Source of the DNA: Sordaria brevicollis
Lineage: Eukaryota > Ascomycota > Sordariomycetes > Sordariales > Sordariaceae
DNA length: 64,000 bases
Assembly (NCBI GenBank): GCA_033439795.1
Contig: JAUTDP010000015.1
Location: forward strand, 1,240,001-1,304,000
Direction of reading: 5' to 3'
The position numbers and the translations under genes were made by a program. Within the stretch, counting starts at the first letter, position 1. Each line of letters begins with the position of its first letter. Shown here piece after piece: positions 31,965-41,710 of the stretch. The notes beneath the pieces are model-generated. The model did no database searches. It saw nothing but the letters and a program-made list of their open reading frames with translations, and was not told the DNA's origin.

Positions 31965-34292
31965 GCTGTGTTGACTATCCAGAATTGGGCTTGGCTCTGT
32001 TTTGATACTTCTTAGAGGACAATAACGGCCTTTGCTATACCGGAAAGAGAGATTGTGAGCATGGAGGCTCATGATCATGACAGTATCATGGCTCGACAAG
32101 CTGGGAAGAACTGCTGATAAATAGACCTTTTCCCAATACTCGTCAAAGCAAGTGACTGAGCATCATCACTCAAAATCTTGGGCTTCTTTATCCAGGCTTC
32201 TTGGTCAGCAGCATATTGAACGGCCGGCAACCAATATATCGGATCGTATTCCATTCCATTCTATCTCGCTGAGATGAACGGAACTGAGATATACTTTGCA
32301 ATATGCACTGCAACCGTCCTGTACCGAAATCAACGGCACAGGGTCCAGAAGTGCAGAATCAGACCTCCCAAACCGTTGTTCAGATCTTACCGCATAATGC
32401 AGAGCAATATAAGTTGCAAAGGGTCCCATATAGTTTGAGTGGTGAGTGGATGATCTCTGTGTTCATCTACCGGCATGCGCAGTCAATTCCCAGGAGACGG
32501 GACACTGGCTCGCAATGCCGTGCTGATATGATATTGAGTGGTTCCGTTCCGTGGGAGTGGAGCTAGACCCGTGCAGTATGCCGCCCAATCAATAAACCGT
32601 TGATGAGTGGTTACACGCGGTCTTTGGGTTGTGTTGAGAAAGATTTGGGACTTGTAATCCACTTTTGAACTGTATGGAGAGCGTCTTCGACCTGGGTTTC
32701 AAGAACACCCCGTATGACCTGACATGTGCAGAGTTAGTACTGAACGGGGCTGCTGACCTGACGTTGAGGAGACAGAGTCCGATAACACACTCGGCTGGTA
32801 TATCGAAACCGTTCAAAGGATGTTTTGTAGTTGTGGGTGAATCTGAACCATGGGCCGTGCCGTGCTGTGCCGCAAGCAAACATGGACTCGAGGATAAAAG
32901 ACACACTAACGTTGTTTTGCCCCAGCCACCACTGCGTGCGTTGAAGTGGTGAGCGAAACTTTCAACTTGGTCAATGGTGGTCCCTGTCGTCGATATACTG
33001 TCGAAGGTTGGAGGCAATGTGCTATTTGCTTGCCTTTGTGGCGATAGCTGTGGTTACCGTACCGACCGGTCTATTTGTTAAAGTCTTCGTTTAGCTTCTG
33101 ATCAAGTTCTCTTTGAAGGGATATCAATCCCTAGTGGTTTAGAGCCCGAGACCGAACTCCAATGTAGTGGTACAGTATGCAGTCAGCCATATATATGCGT
33201 GAAATGTCTCCCTCCATTACCAACCGTGATTATCCAACTCCGTTTAATGCCCTGATGACGATTGCAACATCATCACTTTTCAGGTGTCATGAAGTAAGGA
33301 GAGCGAACCCTACGCGGGAGTGTCCAGCGAAGCCCGGTTGGTTGTAGGGAACATTCTGCGAGCCACAGTTTCGGTGCCCAATTGAAGCTCCGAGGTGGAT
33401 GTGTTGACGGCGTGCCAGGAGTTTGTGAGCGATCGTCGAGGAAGAAGTGAAGGAAATGAATCCCTTTGAGGAGGGCCGGGCGAAGCATGACGCACTGGCT
33501 CAAGGGGGTGCTTGCCTGGAGGGTGTCGAGGAAAAAGAATGCCCTGGCTTCCATGTAATGGGAAGAGACAGATATGCAGCCCGGGCATCTCGAACTCTGG
33601 TGGGCCACGACTGGTACAGCTGGCAAAGCTTCCGATCAAGTTCCGGATCCGGGACAAGAGCCACCGACGAGACCCGCAATTCTCGGCATCGCCAAGTCCG
33701 TGGGTGGAGACCCGGGCTCCGGCGTAATACGTCATAAAGTGGATCGTTACCGGTGTAAGTCGGTATGCACTTTCCGATAATGGACATGGCTTGCAATCGT
33801 CGTCGACGCCTATTGTTCCGCAAAATTTGAGCAATTGTTGAGACTTTTGGAACCAAAAAAGTCGAGCAGGTAACGAAAACGTTGAAAGGTGAGAATGTTC
33901 AACTTCCCCTCTTTTCTCCCCTCCCGAAACCCTTGTGCGGGGAAGTACTTCTCCGCGAATGCAATGTCCCGCCAAACACCACACCACACACACACTGTTC
34001 CCCTCGGTCCATTGAGCCGAGGCAATGAAACCGAGCTGAAAGAGAGACCGCGTGACTGCAAGTACCTAACTATGGAGCCCATCAGTTATTATCGCTGACA
34101 AGTTGACAGTTCTCTCTGTTCGCGTCAGCGTCAGCATCTGAACCTTCCCTTTGACATCGAACATTGAGGAAACATTGCCGTTCCAGCACCTCTACGAAAA
34201 AAGACCCCCAGCGGCAATACACGATCACCAAAGGCCCCGGCCGTCGCGATTTCGATCTCCAAACACCCAAACCTCAAAACCGACCACCCACC
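31965..34292. other. Divergent intergenic region (2.3 kb)
   Basis: Between the MFS gene and the KsdD-like gene. Several open frames up to about 227 codons exist on the minus strand (33.3-34.0 kb), but their composition is not protein-like (Pro/Arg/Ser-rich, no hydrophobic pattern), so I call no gene. It probably contains both promoters. Confidence 0.4.
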
Positions 34293-36074
34293 ATGGCCTC
34301 CCCAACTCCCTCCTCCTCCCCCGGAGGCCCAAACTCCTTCCCCACCAAACCCACCCGCGAAAACCCCGTCATCATCGTCGGAGCCGGCCTCTCCGGCCTC
34401 GTCGCCGCCTTCGAACTATCGCGCGCCAACATCCCCACCCTCCTCCTCGACCAAGAACCCCGCTCCTCCCTCGGCGGCCAAGCCTTCTGGTCCCTGGGGG
34501 GTCTCTTCATGGTCAACTCCTCCTTCCAACGCCGGATGGGCATCCGCGATTCCCGCAGCCTTGCGCTCCGCGACTGGCTTTCGTCAGCACAATTCGACAA
34601 GCTAGAAAAAGAAGATTACTGGCCTCGACAATGGGCTGAAGCCTTTGTCAATTTTGCGACGGACGAAATGGAGGATTATGTCAAGGCGAGAGGGTTGGGG
34701 TTTTTGGTTAATGTCGGCTGGGCGGAACGGGGGGATGGAAGGGGTGCGAAGGGGCATGGGAATAGTGTGCCGCGGTTTCATGTTAGTTGGGGGACTGGAC
34801 CGGAGGTTGTGCGAGTATTCAAAGAGCCGGTGGAGAAGAAGGAAAAGGAGGGGGTGGTGGAGATGAGGTTTAGGCATTGTGTGGATGAGATTTTGACTGA
34901 TGAGAATGGGAGGGCGGTGGGGGTGAAGGGACGGGTGTTGGAGGAGGAGGGGAAGGAGTTTGTGAGGGGGTTGAGTAGTTCGAGACAGGTAAAAGGGGAA
35001 TTTGAGATTAGGGGAGCGGCGGTTATTATTGCTAGTGGAGGTATTGGAGGGAATTTGGAAAAGGTGAAGCAGAATTGGCCGATTGATCGGCTGGGACCAA
35101 AAGTGCCGGCGACGATGGTCATGGGCGTGCCGGCGCATGTGGATGGACGGATGATTGATATTGCTGAGGGTGTGGGTGCGAGTGTGATCAATAAGGATAG
35201 GATGTGGCATTATACTGAAGGACTGAAGAACTGGGATCCCATCTGGCCGGGCCACGGCATTCGCGTCCTGCCAGCCCCTTCCTCGCTCTGGCTAGACGCC
35301 ACGGGCAAGAGACTGCCCCCTTTCCTCTTCCCGGGCTGCGACACGCTGGCGACGCTCAAACACATCTGCAGCACAGGATACGACTACTCATGGTTCATCT
35401 GCAACCGCACCATCGCCGCGCGCGAGTTTGCCCTTTCAGGATCCGAACAAAACCCAGACATCACCAACAAGAGCATCATCCAGACCCTTCGACAGCGCGT
35501 CTTCAGCTCCAACGGCACGATTCCCGTGCAAAACTTTATCAAGCACGGCGAGGACTTTGTCGTGAAGGACAACCTCGAGGACCTGGTAGCCGGCATGAAC
35601 GAGCTCATGGAGAAGACAGGCGGTCAACGTCTTGACTACGCCGCCATCAAGGAAGAGGTCGAGGCCCGCGATAGCCAGTTTGAGAACCCGTACTCCAAGG
35701 ACGCGCAGGCCATGCTCATCAACAGCACGAAGAACTACTGGCCCGACAAGAAGAGTCGTGTGGCGCCGCCGCACAAGTTGCTAGATAAGAAGTATGGTCC
35801 GCTGATTGCGATCCGGATGAACCTATTGACAAGAAAGACGCTGGGCGGCATCGAGACCAACTTGAGCAGCAACGTGATGAGGACGGATGGTACTCCGTTC
35901 CCGGGCTTGTACGCGGTCGGGGAGGCGGCTGGGTTTGGAGGTGGTGGTGTTCATGGGTATAACTCTCTCGAGGGCACCTTTTTGGGCGGGTGTATCTTCT
36001 CTGGCAGAGCGGCCGGTCGTGCCATTGTGGAGGAGGTTCTTGGGTCAAAGGGGTTGTTGCAAGCGAAGCTGTAG
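34293..36074 (+). CDS. FAD-dependent oxidoreductase, 3-ketosteroid-delta1-dehydrogenase (KsdD)-like
   Basis: 593 residues from the ATG at 34293, which sits in a good context (CACCATGG); an upstream in-frame ATG at 34164 would only add a low-complexity stretch. The FAD-binding Rossmann motif is VIIVGAGLSGLVAAFELS (dinucleotide glycines 30, 32 and 35). The C-terminal flavin-contact part reads GTPFPGLYAVGEAAGFGGGGVHGYNSLEGTFLGGC, typical of the FAD-binding-dehydrogenase branch of the fumarate reductase/KsdD family. No signal peptide or membrane segment is visible, so it is probably cytosolic or peroxisomal. The last residues (AKL-stop) form a possible C-terminal peroxisomal targeting signal type 1 (SKL-like), which favours peroxisome. 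The true substrate is unknown; the bacterial KsdD name reflects fold, not proof of steroid use. Confidence 0.85.
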   Translation: MASPTPSSSPGGPNSFPTKPTRENPVIIVGAGLSGLVAAFELSRANIPTLLLDQEPRSSLGGQAFWSLGGLFMVNSSFQRRMGIRDSRSLALRDWLSSAQFDKLEKEDYWPRQWAEAFVNFATDEMEDYVKARGLGFLVNVGWAERGDGRGAKGHGNSVPRFHVSWGTGPEVVRVFKEPVEKKEKEGVVEMRFRHCVDEILTDENGRAVGVKGRVLEEEGKEFVRGLSSSRQVKGEFEIRGAAVIIASGGIGGNLEKVKQNWPIDRLGPKVPATMVMGVPAHVDGRMIDIAEGVGASVINKDRMWHYTEGLKNWDPIWPGHGIRVLPAPSSLWLDATGKRLPPFLFPGCDTLATLKHICSTGYDYSWFICNRTIAAREFALSGSEQNPDITNKSIIQTLRQRVFSSNGTIPVQNFIKHGEDFVVKDNLEDLVAGMNELMEKTGGQRLDYAAIKEEVEARDSQFENPYSKDAQAMLINSTKNYWPDKKSRVAPPHKLLDKKYGPLIAIRMNLLTRKTLGGIETNLSSNVMRTDGTPFPGLYAVGEAAGFGGGGVHGYNSLEGTFLGGCIFSGRAAGRAIVEEVLGSKGLLQAKL

Positions 36075-36077
36075 TCA

Positions 36078-36258
36078 TTAGATAGATGCTACTTTGAATG
36101 TAACAATGCGATGGATGTACTTCAGGTAGTTAGTAAGGGCAAAGCAAAATACCAGTGGGCAAACGAAGTGACTACCTCCCTTACCTACCTCGCATGAAGA
36201 AGGTTGAATGAAGAACGAATGAGCAAAAAGAGGGAAAGAGAAAAAGAAAAGAAAAAAT
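36078..36258. other. Short intergenic stretch with Pol III terminator
   Basis: An A-rich run directly below 36259 on the plus strand (T-rich on the minus strand, six T) fits a Pol III terminator for the tRNA-like gene. Confidence 0.4.
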
Positions 36259-36412
36259 GCGCGGTCCAGGAATCGAACCTGGGTCTTCCCCAATCCTGTA
36301 GAAACCATTTGCCCCCTAGCATCGGTCTTTGACCTTGGTTTGGCGGGGATTTCAACCCGCATGGTAATACCGCTCAAGATGCGGGACACGCTGACCACTA
36401 CGCCAACCACGC
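36259..36412 (-). tRNA. tRNA or tRNA-like gene with long intervening sequence, isotype unresolved
   Basis: On the minus strand a tRNA-type A box (TTGGCGTAGTGG) and a perfect B box (GGTTCGATTCC) are present. The terminal seven bases on each side pair completely (GCGTGGT with ACCGCGC, one G-U), and the T stem CCAGG/CCTGG pairs. A T6 run follows. The total of 154 bases leaves about 75-80 bases of intron. I could not fit a normal anticodon arm with U33, so the anticodon is not assigned and a pseudogene is possible. Confidence 0.45.
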
Positions 36413-36898
36413 TTTTGTTTGTTTGTTGAAATGAAGGCACGGGAAACCGGCTTATCTACCCACCTTCAAGAGGGAAGCTGCCGCGGGCGCCCAGATTCAA
36501 TGCTCTCGGCGTTTATAGATTGCATGGCATGAACATGATATGATCTAGAGGTAACGAGCGATGGTGTTTACTATTTATTAGAGGATTCCACGTGAGCACA
36601 ATCCAACAGGACCAGCAGAGTTTCGAAAGAAAGAAAAACAACCGACAACATTAGATCAATATACCTTCAGAACTCCTCGTATCCTACTGATTATCCTACG
36701 TCGACAAATTTACATGAAAGAGAGCCCGTAGTCAAGCAGTGTCCCTCATCCCAACTTACGAACCAGGGTCGCTGTCCTCAAATTTCGCAAAATTTCCTAA
36801 TCATTCAAAGATGCTCCCAGACACCACCTCAATCCCTCTCTTCCCTTCTTTCCTTCGTTCCCTTCTCAGCCTAGTCCTAAACCTCGACCGAGCGGACT
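36413..36898. other. Intergenic region
   Basis: About 0.5 kb between the tRNA-like gene and the 3' end of the secreted-protein gene. Nothing seen. Confidence 0.4.
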
Positions 36899-37375
36899 CT
36901 ACTGATAACAAGGCCTCAACCAGCTCCCGCCCTCCTGACCCTGCGGCTCCTCCCACCAAGGGCAGGTAATCCTATAAGCCTTGATGCCGCCCTCGGGCGC
37001 CCAGCATCCGCTGCCGCTAACAATACCAGAATCGGAGCAGTCTGTCTTCTGGTAGAGCGTGATCTGGCACTTGGGGTTGAGGTAGGCGTCGCTGATGGTG
37101 CGGGCGTCAAGGACCTCGGTGCCGTTGCCGATGTATTGACGCTTAGGGATGGTGCATTCGCCGCAGGCGTAACCAAAGTTGACCGTGTAGAACTCCCAGT
37201 CCTGCTTGCTGAGGTTCATGGGGCATGTGTTGGAGGCAGAGAGGCGGAAGCCACCTAGGGTGGGAACGCGCTTGGTGGTGGCCTCGTAGGGAGTTGAGGC
37301 AGAAGCGGGCGCGGCCGAGGCGGTGCCGATAGAAAGGGCGGCGAGAGCGCCGGTGAGAAGGGTGGTGAGTTGCAT
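36899..37375 (-). CDS. Small secreted cysteine-containing protein
   Basis: 158 residues with a clear signal peptide (MQLTTLLTGALAALSIGTASA, cleavage around residues 21-22). The mature part has eight cysteines (NTCP, YACGEC, PKC, TDC, SGC, ITC, RPC), likely four disulfides, and aromatic-rich motifs (DWEFYTVNFGYACGEC; CPWWEEP). One Asn glycosylation sequon is visible (NGT). No enzyme family recognised; the size and composition suit an extracellular or cell-wall-associated protein, possibly effector-like in pathogens. Single exon. Confidence 0.75.
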   Translation of the reverse strand: MQLTTLLTGALAALSIGTASAAPASASTPYEATTKRVPTLGGFRLSASNTCPMNLSKQDWEFYTVNFGYACGECTIPKRQYIGNGTEVLDARTISDAYLNPKCQITLYQKTDCSDSGIVSGSGCWAPEGGIKAYRITCPWWEEPQGQEGGSWLRPCYQ

Positions 37376-38171
37376 GTTTGTTTGTGGTGTTGGAAGTGGT
37401 GATAATGGAGGTTGATCAAGAATTTGGGAGATGAAGAAACAAGAGTTAGACTAGAGCCAGAAGTGAAGGGTTCTGTCGTGGGTTATTTGTATCTGGTCGT
37501 CGTCTGATAGATCTCCTGATGAGGTATTTGGTGATGGTGTGGAGTTGACAAGGGCATTCCAAAGGACCCGGGGGTTGACTTATATCCACTTTTTCCCATT
37601 ATGCTGGAATATTCTCAAATCAGAACGATTCGTGAGCTCTCGAATACGAACATCGTGGCTCCCCACACTTGCTTGGCCTCATCTTGACCGGGGGAAGCAT
37701 GGCAGCGGCACTGACAAAATTGGACCCCGATCTCCGACCTTTCCGTAGGGCTGAGGAAGAGGGCTTGGTGACAACCTCACTTGTTGTCGGTACGGCATAA
37801 TACGCGATTGGCTTGTTATTCAAGTCTCACAAGCTGTCATCCATCTTCTGACGTTTTCCCTCCTCAGCCTCCGCCATACCACTTGTCACCTGTTGAGTCG
37901 GATGGTAGCGGCTTGGCATCCCCAACTGCGAATAGCCTCCGTTCAGCTTTAGCGTGACTTGATAAGACGGAGCGAATACCGTCCGAGGCTGAAAAATAGT
38001 AAGTTATCCGTGGACGGAGTTGAAAAGAAGCTATAGTAATGACTGGCCAGCCCTTCTAGAAAAAAACAACGTGCTCTGGCTGAGCCGCTGCCACCCCTTT
38101 TGCTTTCTTTCTCGTCAGTCTGGAGTTGTCATTGTCGTCTAACTTCCAGTCACCGCCCGGTTGCCTCTTCA
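37376..38171. other. Intergenic region
   Basis: About 0.8 kb, upstream of the secreted-protein gene and downstream of the lactate dehydrogenase gene. No gene supported. Confidence 0.4.
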
Positions 38172-39905
38172 TTACCCCATCCAGTCAAAGACCTTTCCCG
38201 GATTCATGACCCATTTCGGATCAACCGAAGCCTTGAGCTGCCTCATCAGCCCGATCGTTTCCTCTCCGAGCTCGTCCACCAGACACTCCTTCTTACCAAT
38301 ACCAATCGCATGTTCACCGCTTACGGTGCCCTCCATCTCGAGTGCCCGCGTCATCATATTCTTGACACATTTAGCGACCGCCTGCTTCTGCTGCGGAATC
38401 GTAGGGTCGTACATCATGGAGACGTGAAAGTTTCCATCGCCGACATGGCCAATGACGCTCGCAAACAAGCCCAACGACCCACACTCCCGCTTTGAGATCT
38501 CAATGATTTCCGCCAACCGTGAAATGGGCACGGCCACGTCGGTAGACCAGATTTCGGTGCCTTTGGGCCGCGTGCTGACCATGGTAAAAAGGGCTTCCTT
38601 GCGGGCGGACCAGAGGTCCAGCTCATCCTGCTTCGTCTTTGCAAAGTGGAACTTGCTGTCCGTCAGGGGCTTTATGATGTCGCCTACACGAGCCACGTCG
38701 CTCTTGATGGCGTCCTTGGTGGTCCCGCTAAATTTGAGGAACAATGTGGGTTTCTCGTCCCATACGCGCTTCCGAACTGCGTCGCTTCCGTGGATGTTGA
38801 GCAGTTTCATCTGTTCGTCGTCCATGAGCTCCAAGGCAGCAAGCTGGATACCAGAACGGATTAGCTTGGAAGCGGCGGCTGCGGCGGAGTGGATGGTGGG
38901 AAAAGCGACGACGGCAACGCTGGTTTCCTTGGGAATGGGAGCGAGCTTCAAAGTAATCTCGGTTACTATGCCCAGAGTACCTTCGGCGCCGACAAATAGG
39001 GAGGTCAAGTTGTAGCCAGCCGAAGTCTTGCGAGGACGGCGACGTGTCTTGATGACGCGGCCGTCTGGGAGGACAACGGTCAGGTTGAGCACCCAATCTT
39101 TCATGGTTCCGTAACGCATGGCGTTGGTGCCGGAGCAATTGGTCGACACCATTCCACCGACTGTGGCTGTGGGCGAGGGATCCAAAGGTACGAAAAGCCC
39201 AGTGTGAGCGATCTGGTTGTTGAGGTCAACCCAGTTGACGCCAGGTTGCACGACCACATCCATATCATCTGGATGAAAGGCTATGACCTTGTCCATGTAG
39301 GTGAAGTCGATGCAAATGCCGGAATATGGTTGGGAAAAGTTGCCCTCGACGCTGGAGCCTGCTCCAAAGGGGACCATGGGGACATTGCGAGCACTGCATA
39401 TCCGGGCAATGGCAGATACGTGGTCGGTTGTTCGTGGATAGGCGACAGCAACAGCACGCTCGGGTGAGTTTGATGTCGACCAGTCCGAATGGCCATGGTG
39501 TTCGAGAACATCGGGGTCATAGGTGACGGCTTCTTCTCCCAGAACCTGAGCAATCTCCTTTGCAGCTTCCAGCATTTCTTTGTGACTTGCGTAGGTCGGT
39601 TTCCGCACCGAGTGACCTCCGTCCTTTGCATCCTTCAAGACAGTAGTGGCAACCTGTCCAATTATTATGGCCGATAACGCAGCGATGATGCAGCTTTGTA
39701 TGGACGAGCCTGGCGGAGAGGGCTTCTTTTGTCGGGAACCGTCAGTGGCATTCTCTGATAGTTGTGAGGCCCGCCGTGTTGATATATGTACATGGGGAGC
39801 GACGATAGGCCGATGTGGTCGCTGTACGGGGAACAGAAGGGTCCGGGAATGAGGAGTGAGAGTGAGCCGGGCTCGGGGAAAGCCAAGCATCTGACGTGTC
39901 GTCAT
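38172..39905 (-). CDS. Mitochondrial D-lactate dehydrogenase (cytochrome), DLD1 type
   Basis: Oxidises D-lactate to pyruvate and passes electrons to cytochrome c; FAD enzyme at the inner mitochondrial membrane. I take the ATG at 39905 (MTTRQMLGFPRARLTL...), 577 residues; the frame is open 37 codons further but without support. An Arg/Ser/Pro-rich presequence (1-65) is followed by a membrane anchor at about residues 70-88 (CIIAALSAIIIGQVA), as in yeast Dld1. The FAD-binding (VAO/PCMH) domain shows VPFGAGSSVEGN and FVGAEGTLGIVTE. The C-terminal FAD-oxidase domain has IGHVGDGNFH and SGEHAIGIGKKE. Gene order: shares a divergent promoter with a mitochondrial carbonic anhydrase. Confidence 0.93.
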   Translation of the reverse strand: MTTRQMLGFPRARLTLTPHSRTLLFPVQRPHRPIVAPHVHISTRRASQLSENATDGSRQKKPSPPGSSIQSCIIAALSAIIIGQVATTVLKDAKDGGHSVRKPTYASHKEMLEAAKEIAQVLGEEAVTYDPDVLEHHGHSDWSTSNSPERAVAVAYPRTTDHVSAIARICSARNVPMVPFGAGSSVEGNFSQPYSGICIDFTYMDKVIAFHPDDMDVVVQPGVNWVDLNNQIAHTGLFVPLDPSPTATVGGMVSTNCSGTNAMRYGTMKDWVLNLTVVLPDGRVIKTRRRPRKTSAGYNLTSLFVGAEGTLGIVTEITLKLAPIPKETSVAVVAFPTIHSAAAAASKLIRSGIQLAALELMDDEQMKLLNIHGSDAVRKRVWDEKPTLFLKFSGTTKDAIKSDVARVGDIIKPLTDSKFHFAKTKQDELDLWSARKEALFTMVSTRPKGTEIWSTDVAVPISRLAEIIEISKRECGSLGLFASVIGHVGDGNFHVSMMYDPTIPQQKQAVAKCVKNMMTRALEMEGTVSGEHAIGIGKKECLVDELGEETIGLMRQLKASVDPKWVMNPGKVFDWMG

Positions 39906-40870
39906 CTTGGCTGGAAGATAACTTTCGGGGCGTGATGTTGAAGGACGGCCTCTCGGACTGTGGAAGCGGGAGTCGTGGAGAAGACGGGATCTCGGGGCGG
40001 CTCGGGAGGGCGGCACCGGTATTTGGCTGACGTGGGCGGGGGAAGCGGGGCCGGACTAGCGATCTCGGCGGTTCCACATGCCGGGCTTGGAGCGGGAATC
40101 GAAATCCGGGGCTTGTATTCGCCAACGCCTCGACGCCAAGAAGGCTTGTCTATACGGGCGTCTTCAATTGTTTCGTAGGCATGCGGTGTTGAGCATGGCG
40201 ACAAGTGTTGAAAGAGCCACTTGGATGTCCATCATGTAGTCTCGTTGTATGAGAGAAAAAGGCGGATGTCAAGGGCAGAAAATGTAAGTGGAAGTCTCAA
40301 GAGGTAAACAAGTCCGCCATGACCGTTCAAGTTGTCAGTGGTACTAACCTGGAACTCAAGCTGGTCTTGAGCTCTGGAGGGACAATGGAAGCAATGAACT
40401 GAAATGAGTTGGAGACATTCGCGATCGATGGCTGCTTCTTGGGGAAATGTGCAACGCAATGGATGCAGTGTGCCGGTCTGCAGGTCAACTGTCCAATGCC
40501 GGTGCAGCAGGAACTGTAGGAGCAAGTTCACCCCTCCCTCGTGCCCGCTTGAAGAATTGCAGCTTCCATTTCGCACTTTCCGAATGTCCAAAAAAAATCG
40601 ACATCAAGACTCAGGGCAAAGGGGCAAGAATGAGAAGAAGAAGAGGAAGGAGCTAACCTCGAGATGGCGTCTTCTCCACCTCCCCTCTTGTCCTGATAAC
40701 ACAACTAAGGGTTAGGGTCATTATCGGCCTTTAACAACTCAACAATTGTCTCGGTTTCTCTTCGGGCAACACAGATTACAGAATTGTCGCATTGGCAAAC
40801 CAATTGTGCGCAGATCCAGACCCTCGATCCACGATCCACACATCAGGCCACAACCCACCTCCCTTCAACT
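39906..40870. promoter_or_regulatory. Divergent promoter region of D-lactate dehydrogenase and carbonic anhydrase
   Basis: About 0.96 kb between two start codons. C-rich on the lactate dehydrogenase side. No motif stands out by eye. Confidence 0.5.
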
Positions 40871-41710
40871 ATGTTTAGCATACGCCTGGGTCTTTCTCCC
40901 CTGCTTCACTCCTCCAAGCAAGCATCCTCAGCCCTACCGCGCCTCGCCCTCCATCGAACGACGACGACTCCCCTGCGACTCGCCATCAGTACTGCCAATA
41001 CTACCCCGCGCCGCTTCTGCAGCTCCCATTCTTCAACGTCCGAAAAAGACCGCAAAGACATCACCATGTATCTCCAAGAGACTCACGACAAGGTGTTTGA
41101 GAACAACAAGTCCTGGGCCGCCGAGCAGGTCGCCAAGGACCCGGACTTCTTCAAGAAGCTCTCGTCCGGCCAGAACCCCGAGTACCTCTGGATCGGCTGC
41201 TCCGACTCGCGCATCCCCGCCGAGCAGATTACCGGTCTCCAGCCCGGCGATGCCTTTGTCCACCGCAACATTGCCAACCTGGTGTGCAACACGGACCTCA
41301 ACGTTATGAGCGTCATCGAGTACGCCGTCAAGCACCTCAAGGTCAAGCACATTGTCGTCTGCGGCCACTACGGCTGCGGCGGTGTCAAGGCCGCCATGAC
41401 CCCCAAGGACCTGGGTCTCATGAACCCCTGGCTGCGCAACATCCGCGACGTCTACCGTCTGCACGAGAAGGAGCTTGATGCCATTCCCGACGAGGAGGCC
41501 CGCTATGAGCGTCTCGTCGAGCTCAACGTCTACGAGCAGTGCCGCAACGTTGTCAAGACTGCCGCCCTTCAGCAGTCCTACGCCGAGAACGGCTTCCCCG
41601 TCATCCACGGCTGGGTCTTCAACTTCCGCGACGGTCTCCTCAAGGACCTCAACGTCGACTTCCAGACCATCCTCAAGGATATCCAAAAGATCTACAACCT
41701 TACCGACTAA
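40871..41710 (+). CDS. Beta-carbonic anhydrase, probably mitochondrial
   Basis: Interconverts CO2 and bicarbonate. 279 residues from the ATG at 40871. Residues 1-50 are Arg/Ser/Thr-rich without acidic residues, typical of a mitochondrial presequence. The beta-class zinc site is complete: Cys110 with the Asp112/Arg114 dyad (GCSDSR) and His166/Cys169 (CGHYGCGG). An internal Met66 (ITMYLQETHDK), directly at the start of the catalytic domain, could give a shorter cytosolic form if used. Fungi usually have a cytosolic and a mitochondrial beta enzyme; this one looks like the latter. Single exon and G/C-ending codons, suggesting good expression. Confidence 0.93.
   Translation: MFSIRLGLSPLLHSSKQASSALPRLALHRTTTTPLRLAISTANTTPRRFCSSHSSTSEKDRKDITMYLQETHDKVFENNKSWAAEQVAKDPDFFKKLSSGQNPEYLWIGCSDSRIPAEQITGLQPGDAFVHRNIANLVCNTDLNVMSVIEYAVKHLKVKHIVVCGHYGCGGVKAAMTPKDLGLMNPWLRNIRDVYRLHEKELDAIPDEEARYERLVELNVYEQCRNVVKTAALQQSYAENGFPVIHGWVFNFRDGLLKDLNVDFQTILKDIQKIYNLTD

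Noticed and set aside
33310..33993. 227-codon minus-strand frame in the gap before the KsdD-like gene
   Set aside because: No family, no coding-like composition, overlaps several other open frames of similar quality.
36340..36412. A second, intronless tRNA of about 73 bases using GGTTGAAATCC as B box
   Set aside because: Acceptor and T stems have mismatches; the longer 154-base version pairs far better.
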